From JBOGZD01 sp050697155 (GTDB lineage: Bacteria; Actinomycetota; Thermoleophilia; Solirubrobacterales; 70-9), in assembly GCA_050697155.1 (NCBI GenBank), contig JBOGZD010000010.1, forward strand, positions 1-39,437: 39,437 nt of DNA. Reading direction: 5' to 3'. The notes beneath the pieces were generated by a model, which did not search any database, was not told where the DNA came from, and was given only the letters and a program-made list of their open reading frames with translations. The position numbers and the translations under genes are program-made. Positions 25,008-32,573 of the stretch are shown here, piece after piece (within the stretch, counting starts at the first letter, position 1; every line of letters starts with the position of its first letter).

Positions 25008-25670
25008 CTAATCGCGGCTGTGCTGCCAGCGCCTGGTCGAGCGCTCGATCCCTGGGATCGAGAACGCCTCGCCGGAACAGCTCATCCGCGCCGCGGCAAT
25101 GTTGTCGGGGCTCCTCCTTCGCGCATGTGAAAGCAGAAGTGCTGCTTCCCATCGAAGCGCTACAGAGCGATCAGCCCTGGGCGAGTCCTGGCCTCTCACA
25201 TCGCTCGCCGTCCCGGCTCGCTGGAGTCCAGGATCGCCCATCTCGCCGCGCCCCCGTGCCGCCTGTCCGAGCGCCTCGAGGGTCGACGTCATCCAGCTCG
25301 AGAAGTAGCGGCGGCCGGCGACCGCGTCGAAGACCCGGCTGACCATTCCCTGGGGGTCCATCCCCATCTCGCCGTCGAGGAAGGTGCCTCCGCGAGCCTC
25401 GGTGAGCGCGAAGCGGACGAAGGTGCCGGTGTTGATGCAGCGGATGTTCAGCCGTCGGTACTCGTCGCGAGCCTCGATCAACACGTCCAGCTCTTCCTTG
25501 CCGAACGGGGTCTGCTCCACCTGGCGGTAGGTGCAGCCCTCCTCGAGACCCTCGCACTCGACCTCGACCACCCGCGGCCACCATTCCGGATGGCGCTCGA
25601 CGTCCGAGATCAGTTCCCAGACAGTCTCGATCGGCGCCTCGATGAAGCCCTGTTGCCGGCAGAGGGACAT
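25008..25670 (-). CDS. SRPBCC (START-like) domain protein with altered C-terminus
   Basis: The first ~140 residues form a complete SRPBCC ligand-binding domain: APIETVWELISDVERHPEWWPRVVEVE, then ARDEYRRLNIRC and FSSWMTSTLEALGQAA. Start ATG 25670 is family-like. The attR repeat (25224-25244) is in frame and encodes EMGDPGL right after the domain. Beyond it the ORF runs about 70 more codons through island DNA (RAGTASDVRGQDSP onward) with no family resemblance. In the ancestral arrangement the same frame would have entered the tRNA antisense (GDPGLEPGTSSLS) and stopped at TAA inside the tRNA. So integration replaced the tail but probably left the domain functional. Confidence 0.75.
   Translation of the reverse strand: MSLCRQQGFIEAPIETVWELISDVERHPEWWPRVVEVECEGLEEGCTYRQVEQTPFGKEELDVLIEARDEYRRLNIRCINTGTFVRFALTEARGGTFLDGEMGMDPQGMVSRVFDAVAGRRYFSSWMTSTLEALGQAARGRGEMGDPGLQRAGTASDVRGQDSPRADRSVALRWEAALLLSHARRRSPDNIAAARMSCSGEAFSIPGIERSTRRWQHSRD
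25224..25244 (+). repeat. attR: right copy of the tRNA-Ile 21-bp repeat
   Basis: Exact copy of 20388-20408. To its right the sequence continues into the SRPBCC domain coding region, to its left into island DNA. It contains only the 3' end of the tRNA, so no second tRNA is made here. Confidence 0.8.
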
Positions 25671-25708
25671 GCCCGGATTCTCGCATCGGGGCGCCTCAGA
25701 CCCCCACC

Positions 25709-25714
25709 TATAAT
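25709..25714 (+). promoter_or_regulatory. Consensus -10 box (TATAAT) for the nuclease gene
   Basis: A perfect TATAAT 70 bases before the ATG at 25784. A -35 match at 17 bases is poor. Transcription would start near 25720, at the base of a strong hairpin. Confidence 0.6.
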
Positions 25715-25717
25715 GGC

Positions 25718-25744
25718 CGCGAGGCGGGAAGCAACCGCCTCGCG
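25718..25744 (+). promoter_or_regulatory. Perfect 10-bp hairpin at the predicted 5' end of the mRNA
   Basis: CGCGAGGCGG (25718-25727) pairs perfectly with CCGCCTCGCG (25735-25744) around a seven-base loop. It begins where transcription from the TATAAT box should start, so the mRNA would carry a 5'-terminal stem-loop, which could stabilise it. It lies between the start sites of the SRPBCC and nuclease genes, so it cannot be a terminator for either. Confidence 0.5.
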
Positions 25745-25783
25745 CGTCGATTTCCCGGCCAGAAGGGCAGCCAGCGACTGACC

Positions 25784-26278
25784 ATGCAGCAGATGCAGAT
25801 CTACGGGGTCAGCTTCGACATGGTCGGCAAGCAGCCGATCGTGTTGCTGAAGACCGTCGACGGCAACCGCTTCCTGCCGATCTGGATCGGCCACCCCGAG
25901 GCGGCCGCGATCCTGATGAAGCTCCAGGGCGCCCAGGCCCCGCGCCCGATGACCCACGATCTGCTCAACGACCTGCTCGAGCAGGTGGAGGCCAAGTGCG
26001 AGCGGGTCTCGGTGACCGAGCTTCGCGACAACACCTTCTACGCCTCGATCACGATCTCGGTCAACGGCTCGGAGATTGAGATCGACTCCCGCCCCTCCGA
26101 CGCGATCGCGCTCGCGGTCCGCTGCCAGGCGCCGATCTTCGCGGCCGACGACGTGATCGAGGAGTCCTCGATCGAGTTCGAGCACGAGGTCGAGGACCAG
26201 GAGGAGGTCGTGGAGAAGTTCAAGGACTTCCTCGACGAGGTCTCCCCTGAGGACTTCGCCGGCGGCGGCGAGTCCTAG
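25784..26278 (+). CDS. Bifunctional nuclease family protein (DUF151)
   Basis: 164 residues. DUF151/BFN domain: MQIYGVSFD, PIVLLKTVDGNRFLPIWIGHPEAAAI, RPMTHDLLNDLLE, and the core SRPSDAIALAVRCQAPIFAADDV. The acidic C-terminus (EHEVEDQEEVVEKFKDFLDEVSPEDF) is the expected UVR-like/acidic tail. Plant homologues show DNase and RNase activity; the bacterial role is poorly known. Its own promoter and a 5' hairpin precede it. Confidence 0.92.
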   Translation: MQQMQIYGVSFDMVGKQPIVLLKTVDGNRFLPIWIGHPEAAAILMKLQGAQAPRPMTHDLLNDLLEQVEAKCERVSVTELRDNTFYASITISVNGSEIEIDSRPSDAIALAVRCQAPIFAADDVIEESSIEFEHEVEDQEEVVEKFKDFLDEVSPEDFAGGGES

Positions 26279-26397
26279 GCAAGCGCCACGCTCGGACTTC
26301 GGGATCGCCCCGGGGATGCTCAGGGTGATTCCCGATAGACGCGGAGGGCAACAACCTCCACCGTGTGCTCATCGATGACGATTCCGAGGAGGAACCG

Positions 26398-27651
26398 ATG
26401 AGCGACGACCAGACCACCGAGCAGACGCCCGATCCCCAGGGCGGGGACGAACGACAGGCGCCCCAGACCCCGACGAACCGCCCGAGGCGGCTGCTTCGCA
26501 GCCGAGACGATCGGATGATCGCCGGCGTCGCCGGCGGGCTCGGCCGGTATTTCGACGTCGACCCGGTGATCTTCCGGATCGTCTTCGCGGTCTCGGTGTT
26601 CCTCGGCGGGCTTGGCGTGCTTGCGTACATCGCCCTGGCCCTGTTCGTGCCGGCGGGCGACGCGGACGGCGACGTCGCCGACCAGCCGCCGATCGAGCGC
26701 TCGCGCGGACTCGCGATCGCCGCCGGGGTGGGGCTGGTGGTGATCGTGCTCTCCTGGGGCGTCTTCGACGGCGGCTTCCTCTGGGACGGCGATGGCCCCT
26801 GGTTCCTCGGCCCGCCGCTGCTGGTGATCGCGCTCGCGGTCGCCCTGTATCTGATCGTGCGCGATACGACCAGCACCTCGGTCGCGGGGATCGTCGGCCG
26901 GATCCTGCTCGCGATCATCGCGCTCGGCGTGCTGGTAGTGGCGGCGCTCGCCAGCGCCTGGGCGGGCGCCACCGGACACGGGGTGGTGGTCGCGCTGCTG
27001 ATCGTCGGGATCGGCGCGCTGCTGGCGCTGTCGGCATTCAGAGGCGGCGCCCGCTGGCTGATCGTGCCGGCGGTCGTGCTCGCCCTGCCGCTCGCCGCGG
27101 TCGCTGCCGCGGACATCCGCTTCGCCGACGGCATCGGCGAGCGCGAGTACCGACCGGCGACGGTGGCGACGATCCCCGACGATGGCTACGAGCTCGGGAT
27201 CGGCCGGCTCGAGGTCGATCTGCGCGAGCTCGACTGGGAGCCGGACGGGATCGTCGACCTCGACGTCGACCTGGGGATCGGCCAAGCGGTGGTCGCCGTG
27301 CCCGAGCACGTTTGCGTCGCGGGCGAGCTGCGGGCGCGGGCGGGCCATGTGAAGGTGGCCGGCACGAGCTCGGACGGGATCGACGCGGAGCTCGTCCCCG
27401 ATCCGCCGCCAGCTGCGCGACCGCTGCTCCAGATCGACGGCGACGTCGACCTCGGGAGGGTCCGCGTGATCAACGACGACGACATCGAGCTCGAGGACAG
27501 GCATCACTGGGACCGCGACGACTCCGATGACGACGACCCGGAGCGAACCGCGGCGATGGACGCCGCATGTGTGGTCGGGCCGCCAGCCGCGACGGGGGCC
27601 GGAGGCGGTGCCCGTGACCGCGCCCGCAGGTCACCGACGGAGGCCGGATGA
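26398..27651 (+). CDS. PspC-domain membrane protein with LiaF-like C-terminus
   Basis: 417 residues from ATG 26398, supported by GAGGAGGAA just upstream; an in-frame GTG at 26365 would add 11 residues containing that ribosome-binding sequence. A polar N-terminus is followed by a PspC domain (LLRSRDDRMIAGVAGGLGRYFDVDPVIFRIVF) with its membrane hairpin, then about five further membrane segments up to residue ~240. The C-terminal ~150 residues form a soluble repeat-like domain rich in D and G (DLDVDLGIGQAVVAVPEHV), similar to the LiaF C-terminal beta domain. It heads a four-gene operon and likely senses or transmits envelope stress to the kinase two genes down. Confidence 0.82.
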   Translation: MSDDQTTEQTPDPQGGDERQAPQTPTNRPRRLLRSRDDRMIAGVAGGLGRYFDVDPVIFRIVFAVSVFLGGLGVLAYIALALFVPAGDADGDVADQPPIERSRGLAIAAGVGLVVIVLSWGVFDGGFLWDGDGPWFLGPPLLVIALAVALYLIVRDTTSTSVAGIVGRILLAIIALGVLVVAALASAWAGATGHGVVVALLIVGIGALLALSAFRGGARWLIVPAVVLALPLAAVAAADIRFADGIGEREYRPATVATIPDDGYELGIGRLEVDLRELDWEPDGIVDLDVDLGIGQAVVAVPEHVCVAGELRARAGHVKVAGTSSDGIDAELVPDPPPAARPLLQIDGDVDLGRVRVINDDDIELEDRHHWDRDDSDDDDPERTAAMDAACVVGPPAATGAGGGARDRARRSPTEAG

Positions 27652-27827
27652 GAAAAGGCGTCGACCTCGTATCGCTGATCGCCGGAGTGACCGTGAGCCT
27701 GATCGGCACGCTGCTGGTCCTCGACCAGAGCCGCGACCTCGAGCTCAGCCCCGGCGTGCTCGCCGCCCTGTTCGTCGGAGCCTTCGGGCTGATCATGCTG
27801 CTCAGCGGCCTACTGGAGGACCGGTAG
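27648..27827 (+). CDS. Small two-helix membrane protein
   Basis: 59 residues, starting ATG at 27648 and overlapping the previous stop (ATGA). Sequence begins MRKGVDLVSLIAGVTVSLIG. Two membrane segments are clear, about residues 7-25 and 38-55, separated by DQSRDLELSP. It is coupled between the PspC protein and the kinase, so it is probably a structural or regulatory part of the same system. I recognise no named family. Confidence 0.75.
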   Translation: MRKGVDLVSLIAGVTVSLIGTLLVLDQSRDLELSPGVLAALFVGAFGLIMLLSGLLEDR

Positions 27828-27841
27828 CGGATCATCCCGAT

Positions 27842-29119
27842 ATGAGCGCTGCTGCCGAGCCGGCCGAGCGGGCCCCAAAGCTCGAGCGAGATCCTGCCGA
27901 CGCCCTGGTGGGAGGGGTCTGCGCGGCGATCGCCCGCCGGCTCGGCATCGACCCGGTGATCGTCCGGGTCGGGTTCGTGATCGTGGTTCTCGCCAGCGCC
28001 GGGGTTGCCTTGATCGCCTACGCGGTCACCTGGGCCGTGATTCCTCGGGCTTCGAGCGGGGCCTCCGACGCGAGCCCGGCGAAGCGCTCGGAGCCCCGGC
28101 GACGCTCCGGCAACTGGCGCGTCGCCGCCGGCGTTGGGCTGCTCACGCTCTCGCTGCTGCTGGTCCTCAGAGAGCTGGGCATATGGTGGTCCGACGCGCT
28201 GATCTGGCCCCTGATCCTGGCCACCTCGGGCGCGGCGCTGCTGTGGCGCCAGTCGCGGGCCATGTCGCCGGATGCCTCAACCGCGGTCGCGGTCTCGCGG
28301 CGCCCCGGCGCTCCCGCTGCTGCCGAGGCCGCGGCCGGCCGCCGGCGGGCGGGCCTCGCCGACCTCTACCGGGGCGGCTTCGGGATCGCGCTCGTCATCG
28401 GCGCCGTGCTCCTCTTCCTGTCCGCCAACGACGTGCTCGGCGACACCCGCGAGGTCGTGTTCACGGTGATCGCCGCCACGGCCGGCCTGATGCTGATCGC
28501 CGCGCCGTTCCTCTGGCGGCTCGGGCGCAACCTCGCCAGCGAGCGGGCCGAGCGGATTCGCTCACAGGAGCGCGCCGAGCTTGCCGCCCACCTGCACGAC
28601 TCGGTGCTCCAGACGCTGACCCTTGTGCAGAAGCGTGCCGGCGACCCACGCGAGGTCGCGCAGATCGCACGCCGCCAGGAGCGCGAGCTTCGCACCTGGC
28701 TCTTCGATGCCGATCGGGCGCCCGCGTCGGCCAGCCTCGCGGCGTCCCTGGAGGTTGCCGCGGCCGAGGTCGAGGACGCGCACCGGGTGCCGATCGACGT
28801 GGTCGCGGTCGGCGACCGACCGATGGACGAGCGCGGTGAGGCGATCGCTGGCGCCGCCCGCGAGGCGATGGTGAACGCCGCCAAGTTTGCACCGGACGCC
28901 GGCGAGATCGCGGTCTACGCAGAGCTCGGCCCCGAACGCGCCCAGGTGTTCGTCCGCGACCGCGGGCCAGGGTTCGACCCCGATGCCGTGCCGGCCGACC
29001 GCCGCGGCCTGCGCGAGTCGATCTTCGGGCGCATGGAGCGCTTCGGCGGGCAGGTCGACGTGCGGACCGATCCCGGGTCCGGCACCGAGGTCGCGTTGAC
29101 CTTGGAGGTACCACGATGA
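27842..29119 (+). CDS. PspC-domain sensor histidine kinase
   Basis: 425 residues from ATG 27842 (14 bases after the small protein). An N-terminal PspC domain (DALVGGVCAAIARRLGIDPVIVRVGF) is followed by membrane segments near residues 45-60, 95-135 and 180-220. A HisKA_3-type phosphoacceptor region has ELAAHLHDSVLQTL (His252 likely), and the HATPase has N-box REAMVNAAKFAP, G1 VRDRGPGFDPD and the late RMERFGGQVDVRTDPGSGTEV. The N-terminal PspC fused to a NarL-type kinase is known in actinobacterial envelope-stress systems. Its stop overlaps the regulator start by four bases. An open frame continues upstream to 27527 through the preceding genes; I do not use it. Confidence 0.9.
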   Translation: MSAAAEPAERAPKLERDPADALVGGVCAAIARRLGIDPVIVRVGFVIVVLASAGVALIAYAVTWAVIPRASSGASDASPAKRSEPRRRSGNWRVAAGVGLLTLSLLLVLRELGIWWSDALIWPLILATSGAALLWRQSRAMSPDASTAVAVSRRPGAPAAAEAAAGRRRAGLADLYRGGFGIALVIGAVLLFLSANDVLGDTREVVFTVIAATAGLMLIAAPFLWRLGRNLASERAERIRSQERAELAAHLHDSVLQTLTLVQKRAGDPREVAQIARRQERELRTWLFDADRAPASASLAASLEVAAAEVEDAHRVPIDVVAVGDRPMDERGEAIAGAAREAMVNAAKFAPDAGEIAVYAELGPERAQVFVRDRGPGFDPDAVPADRRGLRESIFGRMERFGGQVDVRTDPGSGTEVALTLEVPR

Positions 29120-29772
29120 GCTCGGCTCGCGAGGCGCCAACGGTCGTGATCGTCGACGACCACGAGATCTTCCGTTCGGGGGTCCGAGCCGAGCTCGAGG
29201 GCCTGGTCGACGTGCGCGCCGAGGCCGGGTCGGTCGAAGAGGCGGTCCGGGCGATCGAGCACGAGCGCCCCGACGTCGTCCTGCTCGACGTCCACATGGC
29301 CGGCGGAGGGGGCGTCGAGGTGATCCGGCGAGTGGCCCGCAGCCGTCCGGCGCAGCGCTTCCTCGCGCTCTCGGTCTCGGACGCCGCCGAGGACGTGATC
29401 GCGGTGATCCGCGCCGGGGCCCGCGGCTACGTGACGAAGACGATCTCCGGCGAGGAGCTGGCCGACGCCGTTCGCCGGGTCAGCGACGGGGACGCGGTCT
29501 TCTCGCCGCGCCTTGCGGGCTTCGTCCTCGACGCCTTCGCGGGCCAGATCCCCGCCGAGCAGGTCGACCCCGAGCTCGACCAGCTCACCATGCGCGAACG
29601 GGAGGTCCTGCGCCTGATCGCGCGCGGGTACCTGTACAAGGAGATCGCCCTCGAGCTCGGGATCTCGGCGAAGACGGTCGAGGCGCACGTGAGCGCGGTG
29701 CTGCGCAAGCTCCAGCTATCGAACCGCCACGAGCTCAGCCGCTGGGCTGTGGAGCGGCGGCTGGTCGACTGA
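29116..29772 (+). CDS. NarL/LuxR-type response regulator
   Basis: 218 residues. Receiver domain with the acidic pocket Asp14/Asp15 and phosphoacceptor Asp58 in DVVLLDVHM, with Lys in YVTKTISGEEL. The C-terminal GerE/LuxR helix-turn-helix reads LTMREREVLRLIARGYLYKEIALELGISAKTVEAH. It pairs with the PspC kinase (ATGA overlap). Its 3' end overlaps the convergent ddl gene by 38 bases. Confidence 0.95.
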   Translation: MSSAREAPTVVIVDDHEIFRSGVRAELEGLVDVRAEAGSVEEAVRAIEHERPDVVLLDVHMAGGGGVEVIRRVARSRPAQRFLALSVSDAAEDVIAVIRAGARGYVTKTISGEELADAVRRVSDGDAVFSPRLAGFVLDAFAGQIPAEQVDPELDQLTMREREVLRLIARGYLYKEIALELGISAKTVEAHVSAVLRKLQLSNRHELSRWAVERRLVD

Positions 29773-30682
29773 CGGCCAGCTCCAGGATCCGGCCGCAGAG
29801 CTCCTCGAACCCCATCCCGGCGGCCTCGGCGGCCATCGGCAGCAGCGACGTGTCGGTGAGCCCCGGGATCGCGTTGGCCTCCAGCACCTGCGGCCCGTCG
29901 TCGCCGAGGATCAGGTCAACGCGTGCGAACCCGTCGAGGCCGAGCGCATCCCAGGTGCGCAGCGCCGCGTCGAGCACGGGGCCCTCGGCCGCGCCGAGGT
30001 CCGCCGGGCAGACGTACTCGGTGCGCCCGATCTCGTAGCGCGCCTCGTAGTTGAAGCGATCCTCCTCGCGCGGGCGGGCCTCGACCGCCGGCAGGGCGAT
30101 CCCGTTCAGCAGCGAGACGGCGAGCTCACGACCGTCTGCGTGGCGCTCGAGCAGGACGCGGTCGTCGTAGGAGAACGCGGCGACCAGCGCCTCGGGGACG
30201 TCGGCGGCCCGCGTCGCGAACCGGACGCCGAGCGAGGAGCCGCCCGCCGCCGGCTTGATCACCAGGGGGAAGCCGAGCTCGGCCTCGATCTCCTCGAGGG
30301 CATCGGCGGCGCCCAGCTCACGAAAGGCGAGCGCGTTGAACGCCGCCCACCCGGGGGTGGGGACTCCCGCGGCGCGCAACTCGTGCTTCGCGGCGACCTT
30401 GTCGATCGAGCGCGTGCAAGCCCGCACGCCGGGGCCGGTGTAGGGGATGCCGAGGATCTCGAGCAGCTCCTGGACCGTCCCGTCCTCGCCGCCGATCCCG
30501 TGCAGGGCGATGAAGGCGACATCTGGGCGCTCCTCCTTCAACCTCGCGACCAGATCGGCGCCGACGTCCACCGCGAGCGTCTCGTGGCCGAGCGAATCGA
30601 GGGCGTCCTCGACCCGCGCCCCGCTTCGCAGCGACACCTGCCGCTCCAGGCCGCGCCCCCCCTTCAAAACGGCGACCTTCAT
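29735..30682 (-). CDS. ddl: D-alanine--D-alanine ligase
   Basis: 315 residues. ATP-grasp ligase that makes D-Ala-D-Ala for peptidoglycan. Signature segments: FIALHGIGGEDGTVQELLEILGIPYTGPGV, KPAAGGSSLGV (ATP-binding loop), GLDGFARVDL and the metal/substrate site VLEANAIPGLTDTSLLP. The start ATG at 30682 gives MKVAVLKGGRGLERQVSLRSG, where the usual ERxVSL is present. It overlaps the aminotransferase stop upstream by four bases (30679-30682), so the two are coupled. The 3' end overlaps the convergent response regulator. Confidence 0.94.
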   Translation of the reverse strand: MKVAVLKGGRGLERQVSLRSGARVEDALDSLGHETLAVDVGADLVARLKEERPDVAFIALHGIGGEDGTVQELLEILGIPYTGPGVRACTRSIDKVAAKHELRAAGVPTPGWAAFNALAFRELGAADALEEIEAELGFPLVIKPAAGGSSLGVRFATRAADVPEALVAAFSYDDRVLLERHADGRELAVSLLNGIALPAVEARPREEDRFNYEARYEIGRTEYVCPADLGAAEGPVLDAALRTWDALGLDGFARVDLILGDDGPQVLEANAIPGLTDTSLLPMAAEAAGMGFEELCGRILELAVSRPAAAPQPSG

Positions 30683-32073
30683 CGGTCGCTCTGGGTGAAG
30701 GGGACCACGTCCCCTCCCGGTTCCCGGCTCTCCGTTTGCGGCATCTGATGCTCCGCGGTGATCGATCCGTAGAGCTCAACCTGCTCGGTCACGACCCGAC
30801 CGATCCGGCGGATGCCCTCGACGATCAGGTCTTCGCTCGAGCCGGAGAAGTTGAGCCGCATCTCGGACCCGCCTCGGCCGTCGACGTAGGCGGCGGCGCC
30901 GGGGACGAAGGCGACGTCCTCGCGCAGCGCCTTCGCCAGCAGGTCGGTGGTGTCGATGTAGGACGGCAGCGTCGCCCAGACGAACAGGCCGCCCTCCGGA
31001 TGGGTCCAGCGCGCCTGCGCCGGGAAGTGCCGCTCGAGCGCCTCGAGCATGACGTCGCGGCGAGCGCGGTAGATGAGGATCAGATCCTCGATGTAGTCCC
31101 GCCAGCGCCCCTCTGCGAAGTACTCGGTGACGAAGTACTGGCTCAGGGTCGACGTGCAGAGGTCCGAGGCCTGCTTGCCGAGCACCACCTTCTCCATCAC
31201 CGGCGGCGGCGCGCACAGCCAGCCGATCCGGATCCCGGGCGAGAGGATCTTCGAGAGCGTCCCCAGGTAGACGACGTAGTCTCCGCCGTCGAGCTTGTAG
31301 AGCGGCTCGGTCGCCTCACCGTCGAAGCGAAGCAGCCCGTAGGGGTTGTCCTCGATCACCAGCAGCTCGCGCTCCCGGGCGATCTCGACCAGGCGGCGGC
31401 GACGCTCGGCCGACATCGTCACCCCGGCGGGGTTCTGGAACGTCGGCACGGCGTAGATGAACTTCGGCTGCCGTCCGTCGCGCTCGAGCTCGTCGAGCAG
31501 CCGCTCGAGCTCGTCGATCCGCATCCCCTCGCCGTCGATGCCGACCTGGCGCGTGTCCGCCTCATAGGAGCAGAAGACAGGCACCGCCCCCGGGTAGGTC
31601 GGGGCCTCGCAGATCACCACGTCGCCGGGGTCGATGAAGGTCTTGGCGATCAGGTCGATCGCCTGCTGCCCGCCGGTGGTGACGATCACGTCCTCGGGAT
31701 CGGGCTCCATCCCCTCGGCGGCCATCACCTCGCGGATGCACCGCTTGGTCTCCTCGAACCCCTCGGTCGGCCCGTACTGGAGCGCCTCGGCGGAGCTCTC
31801 CTGCGCGATCTTGGTCATCTGCGCGGCGAAGCTGTGCCGCGGGAAGGTCGAGGTGTCGGGAAGCCCGCCGGCGAGCGAGATCACCTCGGGGCGGGCGGTG
31901 ATCTCCATCAGGTCGCGCATCGCCGACGAGCGCATCACCCGGGTGCGTGCAGCGAACAGGCCCGCGTAGCGCTCGAGATCGCGCGCCCGAGCGTGCGCGC
32001 GCCGGTGGGAGGCGGTGGGCTGCTTGGGTTCGCGATCGCGCTCGGCGGGGATCGGATCACGGCGCTCGCTCAC
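30679..32073 (-). CDS. PLP-dependent aminotransferase, class I/II
   Basis: 464 residues from GTG 32073 (opening SERRDPIPAERDREP, then RDLERYAGLF and MRSSAMRDLME). The frame is open far upstream to 32808, but that part is antisense to other genes and is not used. Fold-type I landmarks: VISLAGGLPDTSTFP, YGPTEGFEETKRCI, TTGGQQAIDLIAK, VPTFQNPAGVTMS, IEDNPYGLLRF, and PLP lysine in LGTLSKILSPGIRIGW. This is the 2-aminoadipate/LysN-like group, which handles various amino acids. No ribosome-binding sequence is seen at 32073, so a later start is possible. Coupled to ddl. Confidence 0.88.
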   Translation of the reverse strand: MSERRDPIPAERDREPKQPTASHRRAHARARDLERYAGLFAARTRVMRSSAMRDLMEITARPEVISLAGGLPDTSTFPRHSFAAQMTKIAQESSAEALQYGPTEGFEETKRCIREVMAAEGMEPDPEDVIVTTGGQQAIDLIAKTFIDPGDVVICEAPTYPGAVPVFCSYEADTRQVGIDGEGMRIDELERLLDELERDGRQPKFIYAVPTFQNPAGVTMSAERRRRLVEIARERELLVIEDNPYGLLRFDGEATEPLYKLDGGDYVVYLGTLSKILSPGIRIGWLCAPPPVMEKVVLGKQASDLCTSTLSQYFVTEYFAEGRWRDYIEDLILIYRARRDVMLEALERHFPAQARWTHPEGGLFVWATLPSYIDTTDLLAKALREDVAFVPGAAAYVDGRGGSEMRLNFSGSSEDLIVEGIRRIGRVVTEQVELYGSITAEHQMPQTESREPGGDVVPFTQSDR

Positions 32074-32144
32074 GCGCGCAGTGTTGCGGAATCGCCGCCC
32101 GTGCGCCCGGAGCCGGTTCTGGCTCCCGCTAGCCTGCCGCAGCA

Positions 32145-32573
32145 GTGGACGACTTCCTCGCCGCGTGCCAGGGCGCCGGGCTGGCGCTCGCCGCCGGGAT
32201 CTTCGCCGGGGCCTCGGGACGCCGCGGCGGGCTCGGCACCGCGCTGCTCGTGATCGCGATCCTCGGCGGGGCCGCGCTCTACGCCCTCTCCCTCGACACC
32301 GAGGTCGATGTCCGGTGGGCCGGAGCATTGCCCGGCGCGCTGCTGGCCTACTTCGCCTTCGTCGTCGCCCGCGACGTCTCCGAGGGCGCCCGGGAGCGCG
32401 AGGGCGGCGGCGCCGGCGAGGCGCTGATCGCGCTCGCCGGCCTCGTCCTCGCCGGACTCTCGCTGGTGCTGCCGCCGGTCTCCCTGGTCGCGCTCGCCGC
32501 CCTCGCCTGGCTCGCGATCGCCCGCCGCCGCCGCGCGGCGCGCAAGTACGAGGGCCTGCGGACGCTGCGGTGA
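32145..32573 (+). CDS. Small membrane protein of unknown function
   Basis: 142 residues from GTG 32145. Four hydrophobic segments are visible: around residues 10-22, 30-48, 62-76 and 90-120, with a glycine/charged loop (SEGAREREGGGAG) and a basic tail (ARRRRAARKYEGLRTLR). No family recognised. It is divergent from the aminotransferase (71-base gap). Its stop overlaps the next start by four bases (GTGA at 32570), so it is co-translated with the phosphohydrolase. Confidence 0.7.
   Translation: MDDFLAACQGAGLALAAGIFAGASGRRGGLGTALLVIAILGGAALYALSLDTEVDVRWAGALPGALLAYFAFVVARDVSEGAREREGGGAGEALIALAGLVLAGLSLVLPPVSLVALAALAWLAIARRRRAARKYEGLRTLR

Noticed and set aside
24934..25152. 72-codon minus-strand ORF before the DHFR-like gene
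   Set aside because: No family resemblance, and it covers the DHFR-like gene's ribosome-binding region; likely non-coding island DNA.
30736..32253. 505-codon plus-strand ORF opposite the aminotransferase
   Set aside because: Antisense shadow typical of high-GC genes; the minus-strand frame has full catalytic motifs.
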